Below, piece by piece: positions 34,580-47,149 of a DNA stretch of 64,000 nucleotides. The stretch is taken from NCBI RefSeq assembly GCF_017562075.2, contig NC_054082.1:55182681-55246680 (forward strand), in the 5' to 3' direction. Position numbers and translations under genes: made by a program. The notes under the pieces were generated by a model that worked only from the letters and a program-made list of their open reading frames with translations, was not told the origin of the DNA and made no database searches. The stretch comes from Anopheles merus (Eukaryota > Arthropoda > Insecta > Diptera > Culicidae). Position 1 is the stretch's first letter. Each line of letters opens with the position of its first letter.

Positions 34580-37060
34580 TCGAGTTTTTCATCCATGCAA
34601 AAAGCCAATCCTTCGTGTGTGTGTGTGTGCAAGGTTATTGGAAGGAAGCTTTTCTGCTCACGGATGATGTGGGTCGAGGCTTATTTGAAAACCTGTTGAA
34701 TGTTTAACCAACACCGGCCAACACCGGTCGTATTGAGCCACAGTTTGGGAGCAAGCATGGTATGATTATTTAATAGCAGCTTGTTACAAAGATCGGTTGT
34801 CATTCAAAGTTGGGAAGATAAACTATTGCTAGTTAAGTGTCTAGATGTTAAATTAGCTTTTACATTAGCTAGTCAGGGAAATATTAGGAAAAAATGTAGT
34901 GAGAATTTCTAGCCCGTTTAGCCGTGTCGAGATAAGGCTTTTTATCTGATACATAAATAAACATTATCAATACACGAAACATTGAAAATTCGGTTCAATG
35001 TCATTATATATTATTCAATAGGAAGTAAATCGAAACAATCAATGTTATTTCAATTATTTTACTCTTAACAACAAAAACAAAAAAAAACAGAGTCTGTAAA
35101 TTAAATTGTTTTACTTAAAGCTTAGCTTTAAATTCTACGTAGTGCTACTTAGTATAAATCATTAAAATAGCACTTTACGTTAAATGCCCCGTTTTTATAA
35201 CTAAGTTACATACACACTATTCTATATTACTTACGTAACTGTCATTTCGTCGGAATTCAATATTGAAACTCTTAAGATTTAAATCAACACACCAATAAAA
35301 TAATCGATTAGTTCCTGCATTAATTAGTTATTTAGTTCATTGAAAAGGTAACTTAATTATCTTAACAGCATATAATCAAAACCATCCATTGAATGTTTTT
35401 TGACGATAGTTAGCTGACAATTCAAATGATAGGATGGAGAACCCCTGTCTTCGAGTTCTATTGTATTAGAAACGATTTGGATTTCTTTGTATAGAAAAAA
35501 TATCCCAATTGATAGTCACAAATTCCATCGGTAGTGGTCAATCGAAGTCTTAGCAGTGAGTTCAGATTGTATTTTCTTTCATTTACAAACAAATATAGCT
35601 AAATAGAATTAAATAGTGAATGTGTCACGTTTTTATTATTTTAATAGATAAACATTTTATTTCAGACATCATTGGGCTGCCATGACATAAAGCTGATAGT
35701 ATCGTTTGGATATACAATAAGTAATTTAAAACAAGGTAAGTGTAGTAGATACACATGTATGCAAGCATTACTGAAACAACTGAGTAACGCCATACTTGCT
35801 TATTTGCTAGTAAAACAATAAAACCATCCAAACGTCGTTTCCTTTATAGTTTCCCCGGTTTCAATGCCGCGCTGTACAAAAATCGAACCAATTCGACTGA
35901 AGGGTTATAATAGGCAACGACAAAGAAGCAAAAAGGAAGGAAAGGAAAAAAAAAATAGAGGCAAAAAAGGCAATGCAAGTGTGATAGTAACTAATGCCAG
36001 AACGCGGAGGCGTCTTGCTGTCGCCCCGCAAACAAAAAAAAACTTATTTCTCCTCCCATGTGCCATGCACTGTTGTGCAGTAGTAGTAGTATCTGTCTCC
36101 ATTATAGCAGGCGCAGCGTTTTTTTATTATTATTATTTCGTTCCTTGTATGTACTCTTGCACAGACACACCGTAGATACCGTCCCCGTCCGGGCTAAGTA
36201 ACTGCAGCTATTGCACTGTTTAGTGGTGGGTGCGGTGCCGGTGCGAAGGTGGCCAAGGATTTGCTGTGTGCTGGTGTGTATACGGAGTGTATTTTTTTCG
36301 CTGCTTTCTATTTTCGTTATTTCCACCCCATCCCAATGATGCATTTTTCGTCCAGCAAACAGTATGGGTGCGTCTGTGTGTGCGTGCTTGTGTATTCGTG
36401 ACTGGCGCGCGTGTACATGAGCGGAAGTGGCTCTCGTTCTTGTGCCGCACTTTTTTTGTGTTCACTCTTTTTTGAGCGATTTCTTTTCATTTCCGGACTT
36501 CCAATTCCCTGGCCAAGTTGCTTAGGAGTTGGGTACATGTGCCGTTTTTTTCGTTTTAGTAGATTTTTTTTCGTGCTATACAAGTTAATGCTGTATATTT
36601 CGTTTATTTTCCACCTTCCGGTTCATTTTTCTGGCTACATCCTCCGTTACGAGGGCGCTTATGTTTGTCTTTTCTGTGTGCAATACTTTCTCGAGGATTT
36701 AAAATGTATATAATTTTTTCTCACCGTACCATTTCCGTTCGTATTCGAGCAATAGTTGCAGTAGTGTGCAGCTCGTATCAGGCAAGTATTTGGCGTGTTC
36801 CGGACTTCTTGCTTTGCATCTCGCTTGCCGATGCGTTTCGGTGTGTCACTCCATTTCTTTCCATCCCTTGGGCCATCCTATCGCGATGGGGCAGAGTGAA
36901 ACGGCTGGGGGGAGGGGGAATCTTTACGCTTTCGAAATCCCGACCACTTGTTGTTCTGGTTTTCTTCTAAAATATATCTCCATTATCTTATTTTCTTGTT
37001 TTGGGTTGTATTATTTTTGTTTTCCTTTTTCCTGCCGCTCTACTTTCAGGCCACGCTACT
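34580..37060. other. AT-rich then mixed region, no gene seen
   Basis: AT-rich from about 34750 to 35850, with no supported feature. From 35860 to 36170 a GTAGTAGTA/ATT-rich, poly-A-containing stretch gives ORF shadows. 36400-37080 is T-rich. An acceptor-like CTACTTTCAG ends at about 37049, and a possible initiator ATCAGTAGT (A at 37092) would start the leader of the 37667 exon. Confidence 0.4.
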
Positions 37061-37666
37061 ACCTATTCCGTCTCTAGCGCCAGTCTGCATCAGTAGTTGT
37101 AGACAATACACAGTGTGCGCGTGTGAGTTTTGTGTACGTGTGTGTACGTTTAGTGGATGAAGAGAAGCTCTGATTTGGCTTGGTTTGTGCATTCCAATTT
37201 CGGTGCGGAATCACTGTAACGTGCAAACGACGTGTTGCGGGTGTGAGATAGAACTTCCTTTAACGGTGTGTGCGAGATAAAACAAAACAGAAAGCGTCGA
37301 TAACGAAACATTAAAACGAAACACAACGCGTAAAGTGCGATATATTCCAGAACATTGCAACAGGTGTGGTGGCTTAGACGTTGCACGGGAAGTGCAATTT
37401 TTGTTTTCAAAACCTGCTGGCGAATTGTTGTTGCGTTCGAGATTGCTCGAGCTACTTCGGAACCATCAGTGATTGCCACCCACCAAGCGAGTGTGTCCGC
37501 GAGTTTGAGCGTGTGTGTGTGTAAGGGATAATGTAATGCAAAGATTTTCCTACACAACAAATTGCAGAGCCGGGACCACCTGTGGCTTCGTGGAATCGTG
37601 TCCTCCGTTTCACCGTGTGCTCCGCAAGAAGCTCTAGCTCCAACGCACATCCTGCGTCTCGATACA

Positions 37667-37760
37667 ATGGCAGACTGCTCGTACGCCCGCTGTGTCCAGG
37701 AGCGGCGCTACATAAGACGTGAGCTGGCCAAGTGGACGAAAAATATGGTACACATAGTCG
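37667..37760 (+). CDS. Alternative first coding exon, cysteine/basic N-terminus
   Basis: The ATG at 37667 (ATACAATGG context) opens 31 codons plus one base: MADCSYARCVQERRYIRREL, then AKWTKNMVHIV. It ends at GTCG followed by GTAAGTG, a near-consensus donor. The dense charged and aromatic residues, absence of low complexity and GC-biased third codon positions make this one of the most convincing coding exons in the window. The frame is open upstream to about 37562 without an ATG, and an acceptor-like ATTGCAG ends at 37567, so it may be the second exon of its transcript. Possible initiators lie at 37092 and 37468. Exit phase 1 matches 50974, giving MVHIV then V or D. I do not recognise the family. 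Confidence 0.68.
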
Positions 37761-38117
37761 GTAAGTGTTTATTTATTTCTTATTACTTTCTGCATCAAAC
37801 CCATGTATTGCCGCAAGTCGTACCGAGAGCAACGAGTTTGATTCTTGCGTCCTACAGGACGGTGCAGGAAAGCTTCAAAATAAAATCGATTCACAAATTT
37901 TGTCATTTGCACCTGCTGGTGGAAGTTTATCGCGGAAGTTTATACATTTCTCTGGCCTACGCCTTTTGTTGCCATGTCGAAACAAAGAGCTAGCGTTTTT
38001 TTCGCTTTGTTTTTGTGTGTAAACCATATCTTGAAGCGGTTCTGTGCGCGACCTCATTGCCAGACACACCTCGGCAAAACGCGAACAAGCAAGCAGTTCC
38101 TTTTCCGAGATACTTAA

Positions 38118-38158
38118 TGGTAGTAGTAGTAGTAGTAGTAATACTGGTGGTAGTAGTG
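38118..38158. repeat. TAG/GTA trinucleotide repeat
   Basis: An imperfect GTA repeat of about 40 bases. It produces poly-valine in a shadow ORF. Confidence 0.9.
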
Positions 38159-38703
38159 CATTCGCACGTCGGACGCGCGCAACAAGTGAAAATTTCCTAT
38201 ATTTTTGAGCTGCCTGCTGACGGGTTTTCTTTTTTATCCGCTTCTTCCTTTCGTTTCTTTTCGCTGGGACGATGTGGGTTGTGGCTGATGAAGGTGGTGA
38301 TGGTCACGGAAAGTGTGCATCCTTCCCTCGCCGGCTCTGGCACGAGTAGCAGGGCGACGATGGGAGCACTTGTTGTTAGTGGCACGTACCAGTTCGCTGC
38401 TTTTTTATTTTTATTCGTTAACGTTTCTCACTTTCCCAATCTGCCCCATGGACGCACATCCTTGCCTGGCCGTCGTGCGCTGCACTAGTGTACATGTCTT
38501 GCAGGCGCACCCGGCAGCCAACTTTTGTTCGGCCTGGTGTTTGTGCGCGAAAGAGAAAAAAGCTCGAAATGTTACGGGTGGTGCCGAAGTGCACTCCGGC
38601 GATGGCATGCACACAGAAAGAAAGTCGTTGTATATAGAACGAAACTCACCGTCTCGACGGTGGTTGCTATGCACGGGAGCTAGGGGACGCGGGCGGAGTT
38701 GGA

Positions 38704-38723
38704 GTGGCGCGGCGCTGCGCCAC
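38704..38723. repeat. GC-rich inverted repeat
   Basis: GTGGCGC and GCGCCAC form perfect 7-base arms around six bases, directly upstream of the TATA-like element at 38738. It could form a small hairpin or bind a dimeric factor; function unknown. Confidence 0.5.
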
Positions 38724-38736
38724 CCCGGTGCAGGAA

Positions 38737-38770
38737 ATATAATCAGGTTTTGCGCTTGTGTGTCAGTCGT
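38737..38770 (+). promoter_or_regulatory. TATA-like element plus initiator
   Basis: TATAAT at 38738-38743 and a TCAGTC initiator with its A at 38765 are 27 bases apart, slightly close but within the usual TATA range. The ATG at 39009 and its donor lie 244 and 302 bases downstream. An upstream ORF of 18 codons (38948-39004, starting MQGTNSNASP) ends five bases before that ATG, which could dampen its translation. Confidence 0.45.
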
Positions 38771-39008
38771 TTCCGCTTTTCGTTAGTTTCGTTCGCCCTG
38801 CCTCGTCCAACGCTGTGCCATTTACTGTGCGAGTGCTTTTGGTGTGGCCTTCCTTGGGCTTCCTGTGCAAACACGAAAATATCAGCTCCTGGGGCACTCT
38901 TGGCACCTTCCGCACCGACCGCTCGGGACCGACCTTGCATCTCCGAGATGCAAGGGACTAATTCGAATGCTTCCCCGTCCCCTCCAATTGCTTTTCCATA
39001 CTAAAGCA

Positions 39009-39066
39009 ATGGGTGAAAACGATCAATTTTTGTTGTATAACGCGGCCTGCATCAACCAGCGCCCTG
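39009..39066 (+). CDS. Alternative first coding exon, ends in phase 1
   Basis: The ATG at 39009 (GCAATGG context) opens 19 codons plus one base, MGENDQFLLYNAACINQRP, and meets CCCTG followed by GTATGA, a usable though not ideal donor at 39067. The peptide is varied and coding-like. It sits 244 bases downstream of a TATA/initiator pair (38738, 38765), so promoter, leader, start and donor are all in the expected order. Exit phase 1 is the same as for 37667 and 49347. Without a splice, the frame would run on to a stop after 42 codons. Protein not recognised. Confidence 0.5.
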
Positions 39067-41750
39067 GTATGATATGTCTTGTGCTAAACCCTTTCCATTC
39101 GAGCGATCAGGGACGCTCGACGGTGTGGGAACGGTGAACATGTCCTGTGGAGCTCCCTGGACAACGACAAAAGCTTCCCACAAAAGCTTGCTGTCTCGCT
39201 CTGCTCGAGGAAGGCAATAAAAAAGCTCCGTCTTGAGAAAATATTTTGGACGGAGTACTCGGATGCACTTTTCTTCTATCGTCTTTCTGTCGCCTTGCTC
39301 CTGCGTCGGTCTGACCGAAACCGTTCCGTGCCAACATCACCCAAATGCCCTTCCCAACGTCTCGAGTTGAGGGGCTTGAAGATGTGGATCGAACGGGAAA
39401 CTTCTCTAAAGCTACCCGTCCAAAAACACAGCAGGAAGGAGCGGAAATGTCACTTGCTGGTGAACTGCACTCTCCACCGTGTCTTTCGAGTCCCGTACCT
39501 CAGGGCGATCTTATCCCGCGTTCGACGCTAGTAGTCCAAATTTCGTCCCTTTCGGTATCTGCCATTTCCTGCAGGCTCCGCTTACCTCCATCGACTGTGG
39601 ACTGGTTTTCTTTCCATCTTGCGCGTCCTTATCGCTTTCGCCAATGAAGTTGAACCGCTCCCTGTGCGAATGCACCCTACCACGAAATGGGATAAAACAC
39701 GTGACTGTGTGTTAGAGCAGTGTGTGCCAGACGAGCAGACAGGGAATGTGGCAACCGTTTCCGATGCTGGTGGTAGTAGTGTGCTGCATACACACAAAGC
39801 TCAGCATGGAACAGGCAACAGGTTTCCGTTGCAAGTACGACCGAAAACAGCGACAAACGTCGACGCCATCCCGAGCCGGCAGCAGAGTGAGGACGGCAGT
39901 GAGGGTGAAAAGTTTTCTTTCCAGCACAAAATCGCACCATCAAATGGTGCGACGCCGTCGGTGCATTGTTGCCAGTAGGTCCTTGCGCGTTTGTGGAATG
40001 TTTGTCGGTTTCGGTCGGCGATGGCGACGGAGCAGAAACAGATGGCACGGTGCCTGGTCTTTTCACACAAATAAATCAATGTGGGATTTTCAATATTGAA
40101 CCGATTGATGGATGGAACCGTCTCGCCCAAAATTGGTGGCAGCAACGTAATGGTGGGTAATGCGTTATTCATTCAATGCAATCGATATCGCCTTCTTCGA
40201 AAATTGCGAGTAACAAGTGGCACGGTGTAGAGGGTGTAGTGTATAATCTTACACTTTGTTTTGCAACACATATGGAAAAGATGATATGGGATTTTGATTA
40301 AGTACCGGATTTTGCATTTGAACCGGTTTGCAAGTTTTCATGATTTAAGGAGTTGTTTCGTTAGCCTTAAGGTTTTTTAAATATCTACGTTTTTTTTAAA
40401 TCCCAAACTGCATTTTAAAAGTGATTATAATTTTGCAGAAAAGCTCATTGCACTGCACATTAAAGTTGTTACAAAATGGTAACATAAAATAAAAAGTTTG
40501 CAAGGATTTCCTTGATGTTGAAGTTGGAAGCATATAACTTCTTTAAGCCCATTTCGTCTGCTAGCAGAAAAAAACATTCTTCTCTGCTCAAAACATCACT
40601 GTTTTGTCTCGTAATCCCCTATCCCGTCGTTTCGCTCTGTCTCACAAGTTCAAATTCAACTTCAAACACTATTAATTGGCAGCATACATGCGACTCCGTC
40701 ACGCATTCATCTCGTAACACTTGAGAAGCAACTGGTGGTTGTTCTCCGAACGGATCCTCCTTAACGTACTCACCTTCCCATTATTTGCACTGTGGACCCG
40801 GCTTCGCACTATGCACTGGAAGTGTGGACCCGGCAATGTACAAAATCACTTAATAACTTAATCCTTTTAACCGACGAATCTGACGAGCGGCCAAAAACAT
40901 TTGCCCAAACAACCGAAAACATGTGCCGTATGGACAGTACCAGTCTACACGCTGGTACGCTCAGCCGGCAATCACGGTACGGCAAACGAACACGGTCTGC
41001 ATGGCACCGGCAGGACACACACTACCGTACCAAAACGATACAGCATTCTCGTCGTTTGGGCGTAGGCCGAAAGTTAAATGGCACCCAAATCTGCAACGAT
41101 CAACTTTTTGTGGGGTGAACTTTTGAAATTGATAGAGATAACCGGTCGTCTGCATTGGTCGTTCGGCTGACATGGTTCATGTGTGGGAATTTTGTGTGCT
41201 GCTGGTGTACCGTGCTCATTTGAAAGTGAGTATTTGAGGCAAGCGATAAGGATACAACATCCTTCAGCGTAGCTAAACGGCCGAAAAGGAGTGCAATCGT
41301 ACGGATTGTCTCTCAAGAGGACAGCCGCTGACCAGAGTCTTGTACGTGTGCTCGGTTTTTCGGGAAAGTGGGCACTTTTTGTATCCAATCGTCGTTGCAA
41401 TCGTTGTCGTGCAAGGCGAATGGTATGCCTCGCAAGCACAACGATAGAAACAAGTGGTCCCTGTCCAGCTGCACGTCAGGCGTTGGCAACATTGGGCACG
41501 ATGCAACAACAAAGCCAGTCAACTGGTCGTCGCTGTAGCTTGCTATGGTTTTTTTTTTGCCAACGAAACCGTAACCATAAACCAACAGAATTGACCATTT
41601 TCGGGGTAAATCTGTTCACCCATACTCCATCGTTGCCTTGCCGCCGTTGGACGGAAAACGTTTGAAAAAGGACTCCAATGAAAGCGACCTCAAATACAAG
41701 CGTCAATAGCCTCAGCATGTTGCGCCTTGGCGCAACAAATGCAGAGGCAA
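39067..41750. other. Region without a supported gene
   Basis: Mostly moderate-GC intron-like sequence with overlapping ORFs of 60-130 codons in many frames. One weak exon-like block at 41172-41225 (ATG, 18 codons starting MVHVWEFCVLLV, donor GTGAGTATT, phase 0) does not match either phase set, and I leave it uncalled. From 40200 to 40500 it is AT-rich. Confidence 0.4.
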
Positions 41751-41751
41751 A

Positions 41752-41792
41752 TAGAGAGAGAGAGAGACAGAGAGAGAGAGAAAGAGAGAAAG

Positions 41793-41823
<31 letters not shown>

Positions 41824-41836
41824 AAGAGAGAGAGAA
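41752..41836. repeat. Imperfect GA/GAAA microsatellite
   Basis: About 85 bases of GA repeat with GAAA interruptions; it yields RE/KE-type shadow ORFs on the plus strand. Confidence 0.93.
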
Positions 41837-42992
41837 ATGCATGGAGAGTTTTCTGTTTCGATGCAGCTGGCCAGACAATTGGTTTCAGGCTCGGCGCGTA
41901 CGGGCAAAACGGAAGCCAATTTTCCCATCACCACCCGCCCTGATAGCAGTAGCAGCTTTTGGTTCGCTCCTGTTGTCTGTGTCTTATTTTAGGCGGTTGG
42001 CAGTTGGACAGTCGCTTTCCTTTCATGAGAAAAATCCCACAAAATTTAAGGCGGAAACAAGCTGGCAGACTGTTGCATACGACTAGTTGTGGCTGTCGGA
42101 TTCGTTTCCTGTGATTCGTTCGGGTGCTTGCCTTTCATGGGTTGCTGTTGGAAACGGTTGCACGTTGAATGTGGCAGAGCACAACTTCAGAGCTGTGTCC
42201 GTGAGGCGCTGAAGTACCTGTTAGCTTGGGCTGTTTGGGAAAATGTTGTTTTGGCCTAGTTTGTTTTCATATCGGCCGTTCATATCGTTTTGTAGGTGCT
42301 CATCTAATACAATTATCTACAGTTTTGTTTTGTTTCGAGCTTAAACTCTATGAACCGTTTTCATACCACTTACGATTGAAAGGATTCCGAAAGGGAAGTT
42401 GTACTTCAGGTGAGTTAAATTTCTCATTCTCTACCAGTGTACTGTTTCCACCAGGCGTCTCCATTATCCTCTGAAACTCTCTACAGAGGTACTACTAGAT
42501 ACATCATGACTTTTCATTACAAATAGGATTCCCAAAAACTGTGTTAAAACTGCAAATGATTTGCTTTCCATCCCACACCCCGTGAATGCTGCTGTTTCGC
42601 GAAATTTAAACCAAATAACAAGTTTCACACGCCAGACAGTTGACTTCCCGGAAGGCGGCATTATTTCTGGCGGTTTGTCTTTGCTCTTCGCTCGCTGCCA
42701 TATGATGCGGTGAAATAGTGGCCTATCGAACGGCACACGAGGCTTCCGTGTCGCGCAACGGATATTGTTTGTTTACGCTTCGACCAAGCGTGCATTCGCC
42801 AAAAGCTCGCGACCTGGCACGGAACACGATGGGAAGATAATTTCATCCCCGCCTCCAGTAGCCTCCGGTCGCGGTGCACTTAGAGAGGCCACTCGCCTCT
42901 ATCCGTGCAATTCCGTGCACTAAGCGCGTCAAGAGTACTCCAATGGTGGTTTGGCGTTTTTCGATGGTGTATAATGCCGTGACGCCGCCGTT

Positions 42993-43460
42993 ATGACCAT
43001 CGAGCTCACGTTGGCAGCGTGCCAGGCACCCGTTGGCGATGGCAAGCCGACGCTAGCTTCGCTGGCGGAAACACTTGTTGATGGTCTAGCCCAACCGCCA
43101 GCCGTGCAGTCTGTGCCGGTCGCATATCTTGCGCTGGAGCGGCACTGGGGCAAGCGAGCGGAAGCGGCCTACTCAAGCCGAACCCTTTCAAAACGGCTTG
43201 TAGAAATTGTCCCGGCAGGAGAGCGAATAGCGAGCACGGGATGCATACTGGTGCAAGAGATAGTGTCGTACTGGCCGGATGAATGGAATGTTGGCAAAAG
43301 TTTATGTCTTTTTGTCGGTGCTGTTGTTGGTGCTGTTGTTGTTGTTGTGGTTGTTGTTGTTGTTCTTATTGTTTTTGTTCCTACCTCTACCGCAGCTTCC
43401 GGTCTGTGCGGCCCACAATATTTAGCTAGCTGTGTGAGATGTAGCCTCGAGGCAGAATGA
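42993..43460 (+). CDS. Unverified 155-codon ORF
   Basis: The ATG at 42993 opens a frame starting MTIELTLAACQAPVGDGKPT. Its first 105 codons have strongly GC-biased third positions and mixed composition (for example VPVAYLALERHWGKRAEAAY). It then runs into a GTT repeat coding for valines and ends. The antisense strand is open in the same block, which weakens the case. An acceptor-like CTACCGCAG near 43396 and donor-like GTGAGA near 43434 lie at its end. No family recognised. It could be a lineage-specific gene, part of an exon, or chance in GC-rich DNA. Confidence 0.2.
   Translation: MTIELTLAACQAPVGDGKPTLASLAETLVDGLAQPPAVQSVPVAYLALERHWGKRAEAAYSSRTLSKRLVEIVPAGERIASTGCILVQEIVSYWPDEWNVGKSLCLFVGAVVGAVVVVVVVVVVLIVFVPTSTAASGLCGPQYLASCVRCSLEAE
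43314..43372. repeat. GTT trinucleotide repeat
   Basis: An imperfect run of GTT and GCT triplets at the end of the 42993 ORF; it encodes a poly-valine stretch there. Confidence 0.9.
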
Positions 43461-43479
43461 AAAATATGTGACGGACTGT

Positions 43480-46400
43480 GGGGAAGAGACAGTTCATCAC
43501 TAAACAGCTAATCGACTTTCATGTTTATCGTACAACCACCACGGCAAGACATAATCACACGCATGGTTTACAATTAAAAGGAACCCTTGTAATAATGGGT
43601 CATACAGTAGATTTTGTAGCATCGTGTTAATGCAGCGTGTATCGTACTTAGAAACCTGAGAGCAACAGGTTGTCACCGCTATCTTTTGTTCTTGTCAAGT
43701 TGCTACTGAGCAATTAAATGGGACGTCATCACCTTAACGGTTTCACCATGCATGAAATCTAAAGCATCTGCTGAAAATTGAATAGCTATTTTAAGATGTG
43801 TTTTTCGTGTGTCTGTCTATATTACAATTATAAAAAATAAAACAGAAATTTTTAATATTTGTTGCCATAAATGAACAAATAATAATCATACAGAAGTACA
43901 CATTAAACCTGATGGGGTTGAACCAACAAGACTGAGCAAAATTCTATCCCAATATAATGGAATCGGAGTCGTTGAGCCATCTGTATCCAGGCTGACAAAA
44001 TCTCTATCCAAGCTATTTTTATTTACGAAAATGCCATAGGTTATGTCTGCAAATTAGCATCACCAGGACCGGGATGAACGCTGCCGGATAATGAACGTTC
44101 TTTCATTGGAAACCATCATCGATATATCACGTACAGCAGAAAAGGCTATCGAACTTCCAATCCACACTCGCTCTGGCTTGTTTCCATTTACCGTACTGGC
44201 TCCTAGCAAAAGAGCTTTGCCTCTAGTATGTTTTGAGCTGGGTGACAATTTTTGTGCTTTTCATCGCGTTGTTTGTCCATTTCCATCGCTTCGAATTTCG
44301 AAGACCAATCGTTCGCTTTTTTTTTGTACTGCCAAAAGATGCAACAAAGCAAATCGACAAAAAAGCAGTTGGCTTCTCCTATTCTCCTCCGCTCGTCGAT
44401 AGGGACGATGCATGACCTCAAGAGTTCGTACGGTTCGTTCGAAAACAAAACAAATGGAGAAAACCACCCTCACCCCAACCACGATTTGCGATGGTTTCTT
44501 CATTAGAAATATCCCCGTCGCAGCGTTACAATCGCAAATGCTAGCGGGTGAAAAAGAGCGAACGGTCAAACAAAAATGCCAAGCTATACTCACACTTAGA
44601 CAACGCAACGAATTCTCCAGGGGGCCTGCGAGGCAAGGGAAGCAAAAATTAATGATTTTTTTCACAGCCCATCCCGCGCTTCTGTCAGAGCTCCCTGTCC
44701 TGCTTTTATCCATCCGCGGCTCTCGGTTTCGGGCAGGATCTAATTTTTTTCCTCCCCTTCCACACTCCGCCGGTTTCACGTCTTCAATTTAAAGTTTTGC
44801 CCAGGACCCGGACCATTTCCGACAGTCCGTCCAGGGCGAGTCCCGGGACGTTGCACAGCACACTGGCGCAACGATGCGCTTCCTTATGTGCTTATTTATT
44901 ATTCATTTTCATTCTACACGCCACCGCCGACGCCAGGGATGGCACTCGGTAACGAAACGCGATATTGCTCCGTCCCTGCTTTTGCACCCTTTAGTCCACT
45001 GGACGCTCCCTTTGGCCACAGTAGCCACCTAGCGCCCACTTTCATGTGTGTGCGAGCGGACCGTTCGTCTGTGCCAGTGTAGTTGAGTGCACTCGTAGGG
45101 TCAATGCAAAAACCGAATATCAAAGTACGAGCTGCTTCTCTTCCTCAATTTCGATTCCTTCACCATGTACACTGGAATGGAGCCAAGAAGGGGAATGCCA
45201 CCCGACGGGCGAGAAAAGCTGAACCAAACGAAAAGAAAAGCACAAAAAATGGGATGGTCATCTTTTTCGTCTCCACGCATCCAGATCGTTTCGTTACCCG
45301 GGGCTCGCCTGCCTCTTGAGCGAGATGTCCAGTTGGGTTCGGATTTTTAGTAGAGGAACAAACAAAAAATATTGATGATATCCGCTTCCGCCTGTGCCAA
45401 GACGCAAACTATCAGGCCAAACCCTGGCTAGCTCTAAAGCGATGAGAAAAACGCTGAAATTGACGCACACATATATACACTTATACTGTCGCACACTGCA
45501 AAAAAGCATCGAAGAGTGTATAAAAATTGCATCAACCTTCTTCACACCCGTTGTACCACCACACTTGGACACATGAAGGAGAAGGTGGAAGGGATACAGT
45601 GGGAGTTGATTTTTTTTTTCCAGATATGCTCCTCAGTTTCCTAGTACCGTAGCACTAGTTTGTCGATGCTATAGCTGTTTCTTTCGCGCTCCCTTCCGAT
45701 AAGACTTGTCTTTCCTTCAGTTTCGTTATTTTTCTCTGGTGCCATGGAGATTTTTTCCTCATTGCAGTTTCACCGATGGACGACGGAGCGCAAGAAAAAC
45801 CGAGACGATTTTAGATGAAGCTGAGCACCGTTTTTTTGTGTTGTTGCGGCTGCTGCTCCATACATTTTATTTTTTGTGGATCTGCCTTCGTTGCCGTTCC
45901 ATCTTTCTTCTTCCATGTGCAATGCGCACTGTGCAAATGCGCCTCCTTACACACAGGTCTCCTCACTAACACTAGCACAAGGCGGGTCAGGGTGGCTTAG
46001 TCAGGGGAACATGTGCCGGAATGGGACCAGACCAGACGTTCGTCCCAGTTGACCAACATCTCGAATGCAGGTTCGTCCACTTTGAGGGAAAATGTTTTTT
46101 TTTTTATATTTATTTTCCGATCCGTCCTTCAAATTCAATGGTTGGTGGTATGGTTTGTGCATTTATTATGGATTTTAATGTGTAATTTGTTTTATGCTTA
46201 AATTATAAGTGGTACGCAAGGTTTTTGTTTCGTATAATTATCATCTTTTGAAAATATTTGTTCATCCAGAGTTTATATCTTTATCTTCTTTAATTGAAAT
46301 TAAAATAGCTTTAAATATACAACTGACCAGTTTTTGCCGATGCTGATCATATATAAAAGCTCTGAAAATACTCATTTACGGAAACAAAATCTGACATAAC

Positions 46401-46550
46401 TTGACTGCGATTGAGCTTTTAGTACAATAGTGAATCATCATCATCAATAGATTGATATGTGAAAAATATAAGCTATTATAAAACTATTATAACTAATATC
46501 TGAAAAACCAGGATCAGTGGCCACGCTTTGATTCTCTGTGTTTATTCAAT
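43480..46550. other. Region without a supported gene
   Basis: AT-rich at 43500-44000 and 46090-46550, moderate GC between. ORFs of 60-170 codons overlap in several frames with no splice context. A good TTCCTCATTGCAG acceptor-like site near 45770 is followed by about 40 open codons (FTDGRRSARKTETILDEAEH), but no donor was found. A TATATAAAA at 46350 has no initiator at proper spacing. Confidence 0.4.
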
Positions 46551-46564
46551 CCTAGCCCTGCAGA

Positions 46565-46728
46565 ATGACACTATGTTTGGCATTCTTCCAGTCAATATGC
46601 ATCAACAAACCACCAACAGGTGGTTTTACCACTGCGTTTGACGATAGCCTCTTTGGAGCTCTTGCCAACAGTACACATGCTTTCTGCGGTGAGAAGCAGT
46701 GTACGATTGTGTTGCATGCAATCGATGT
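46565..46728 (+). CDS. Candidate coding exon, ends in phase 2
   Basis: The ATG at 46565 opens 54 codons plus two bases, starting MTLCLAFFQSICINKPPTGG and containing FTTAFDDSLFGALANSTHAF. It reaches GATGT followed by GTAAGTTA, a strong donor at 46729; unspliced, it would stop one codon later. A CATTCTTCCAG acceptor-like site inside (46591) would make it an internal exon entering in phase 0 instead. Composition is coding-like, but the complementary minus-strand frame is open as well, and the exit phase does not match its phase-1 neighbours. It may belong to another transcript. Not recognised. Confidence 0.35.
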
Positions 46729-47149
46729 GTAAGTTATTGAACTACTTATCCAATACATTAGAAAAATTATCCATTTTTAGTTCCATTCCATTCCAATACG
46801 AAATGAATAGCCGTTTTTTTTATAAACCGAACCAAAGCTATTGGTGTCTTTTTTATAGTTGTATCATGTAGATTTGAAGTTCGTTTGCTAAAACTATATC
46901 AAAAAGATTATAAAAACAAGCATCCTCGTTAGGCGAAAAACACCGACACCGCCAAAAAAAAAAAGGAATCTGTGAAATAATTAAACAAGACTTTCGTTTG
47001 TTGTACAAAAAAACAAGATAACCAAACAGAGCAACAGAGATGGAAACGCACCGAAATATAAGCACCGCTCGAGAGCTACCGCTACCGCCTTATTCGCATG
47101 CAGTGTGATAGAGAAGCGTGTGTATATAATAACATTTGGACGCATTATG

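Noticed and set aside
38505..38680. Open frame after a CTTGCAG acceptor
   Set aside because: About 60 codons open but no matching donor before the stop.
41172..41225. ATG block MVHVWEFCVLLV ending at GTGAGTATT
   Set aside because: Phase 0 does not fit either exon set and no promoter was found; likely chance.
41678..41934. RE/KE-rich and SLSL-rich ORFs
   Set aside because: They are translations of the GA/CT microsatellite.
42313..42406. Block from ATCTACAG to GTGAGTTAA
   Set aside because: T-rich with only one open frame of mediocre composition; donor and acceptor alone are not enough.
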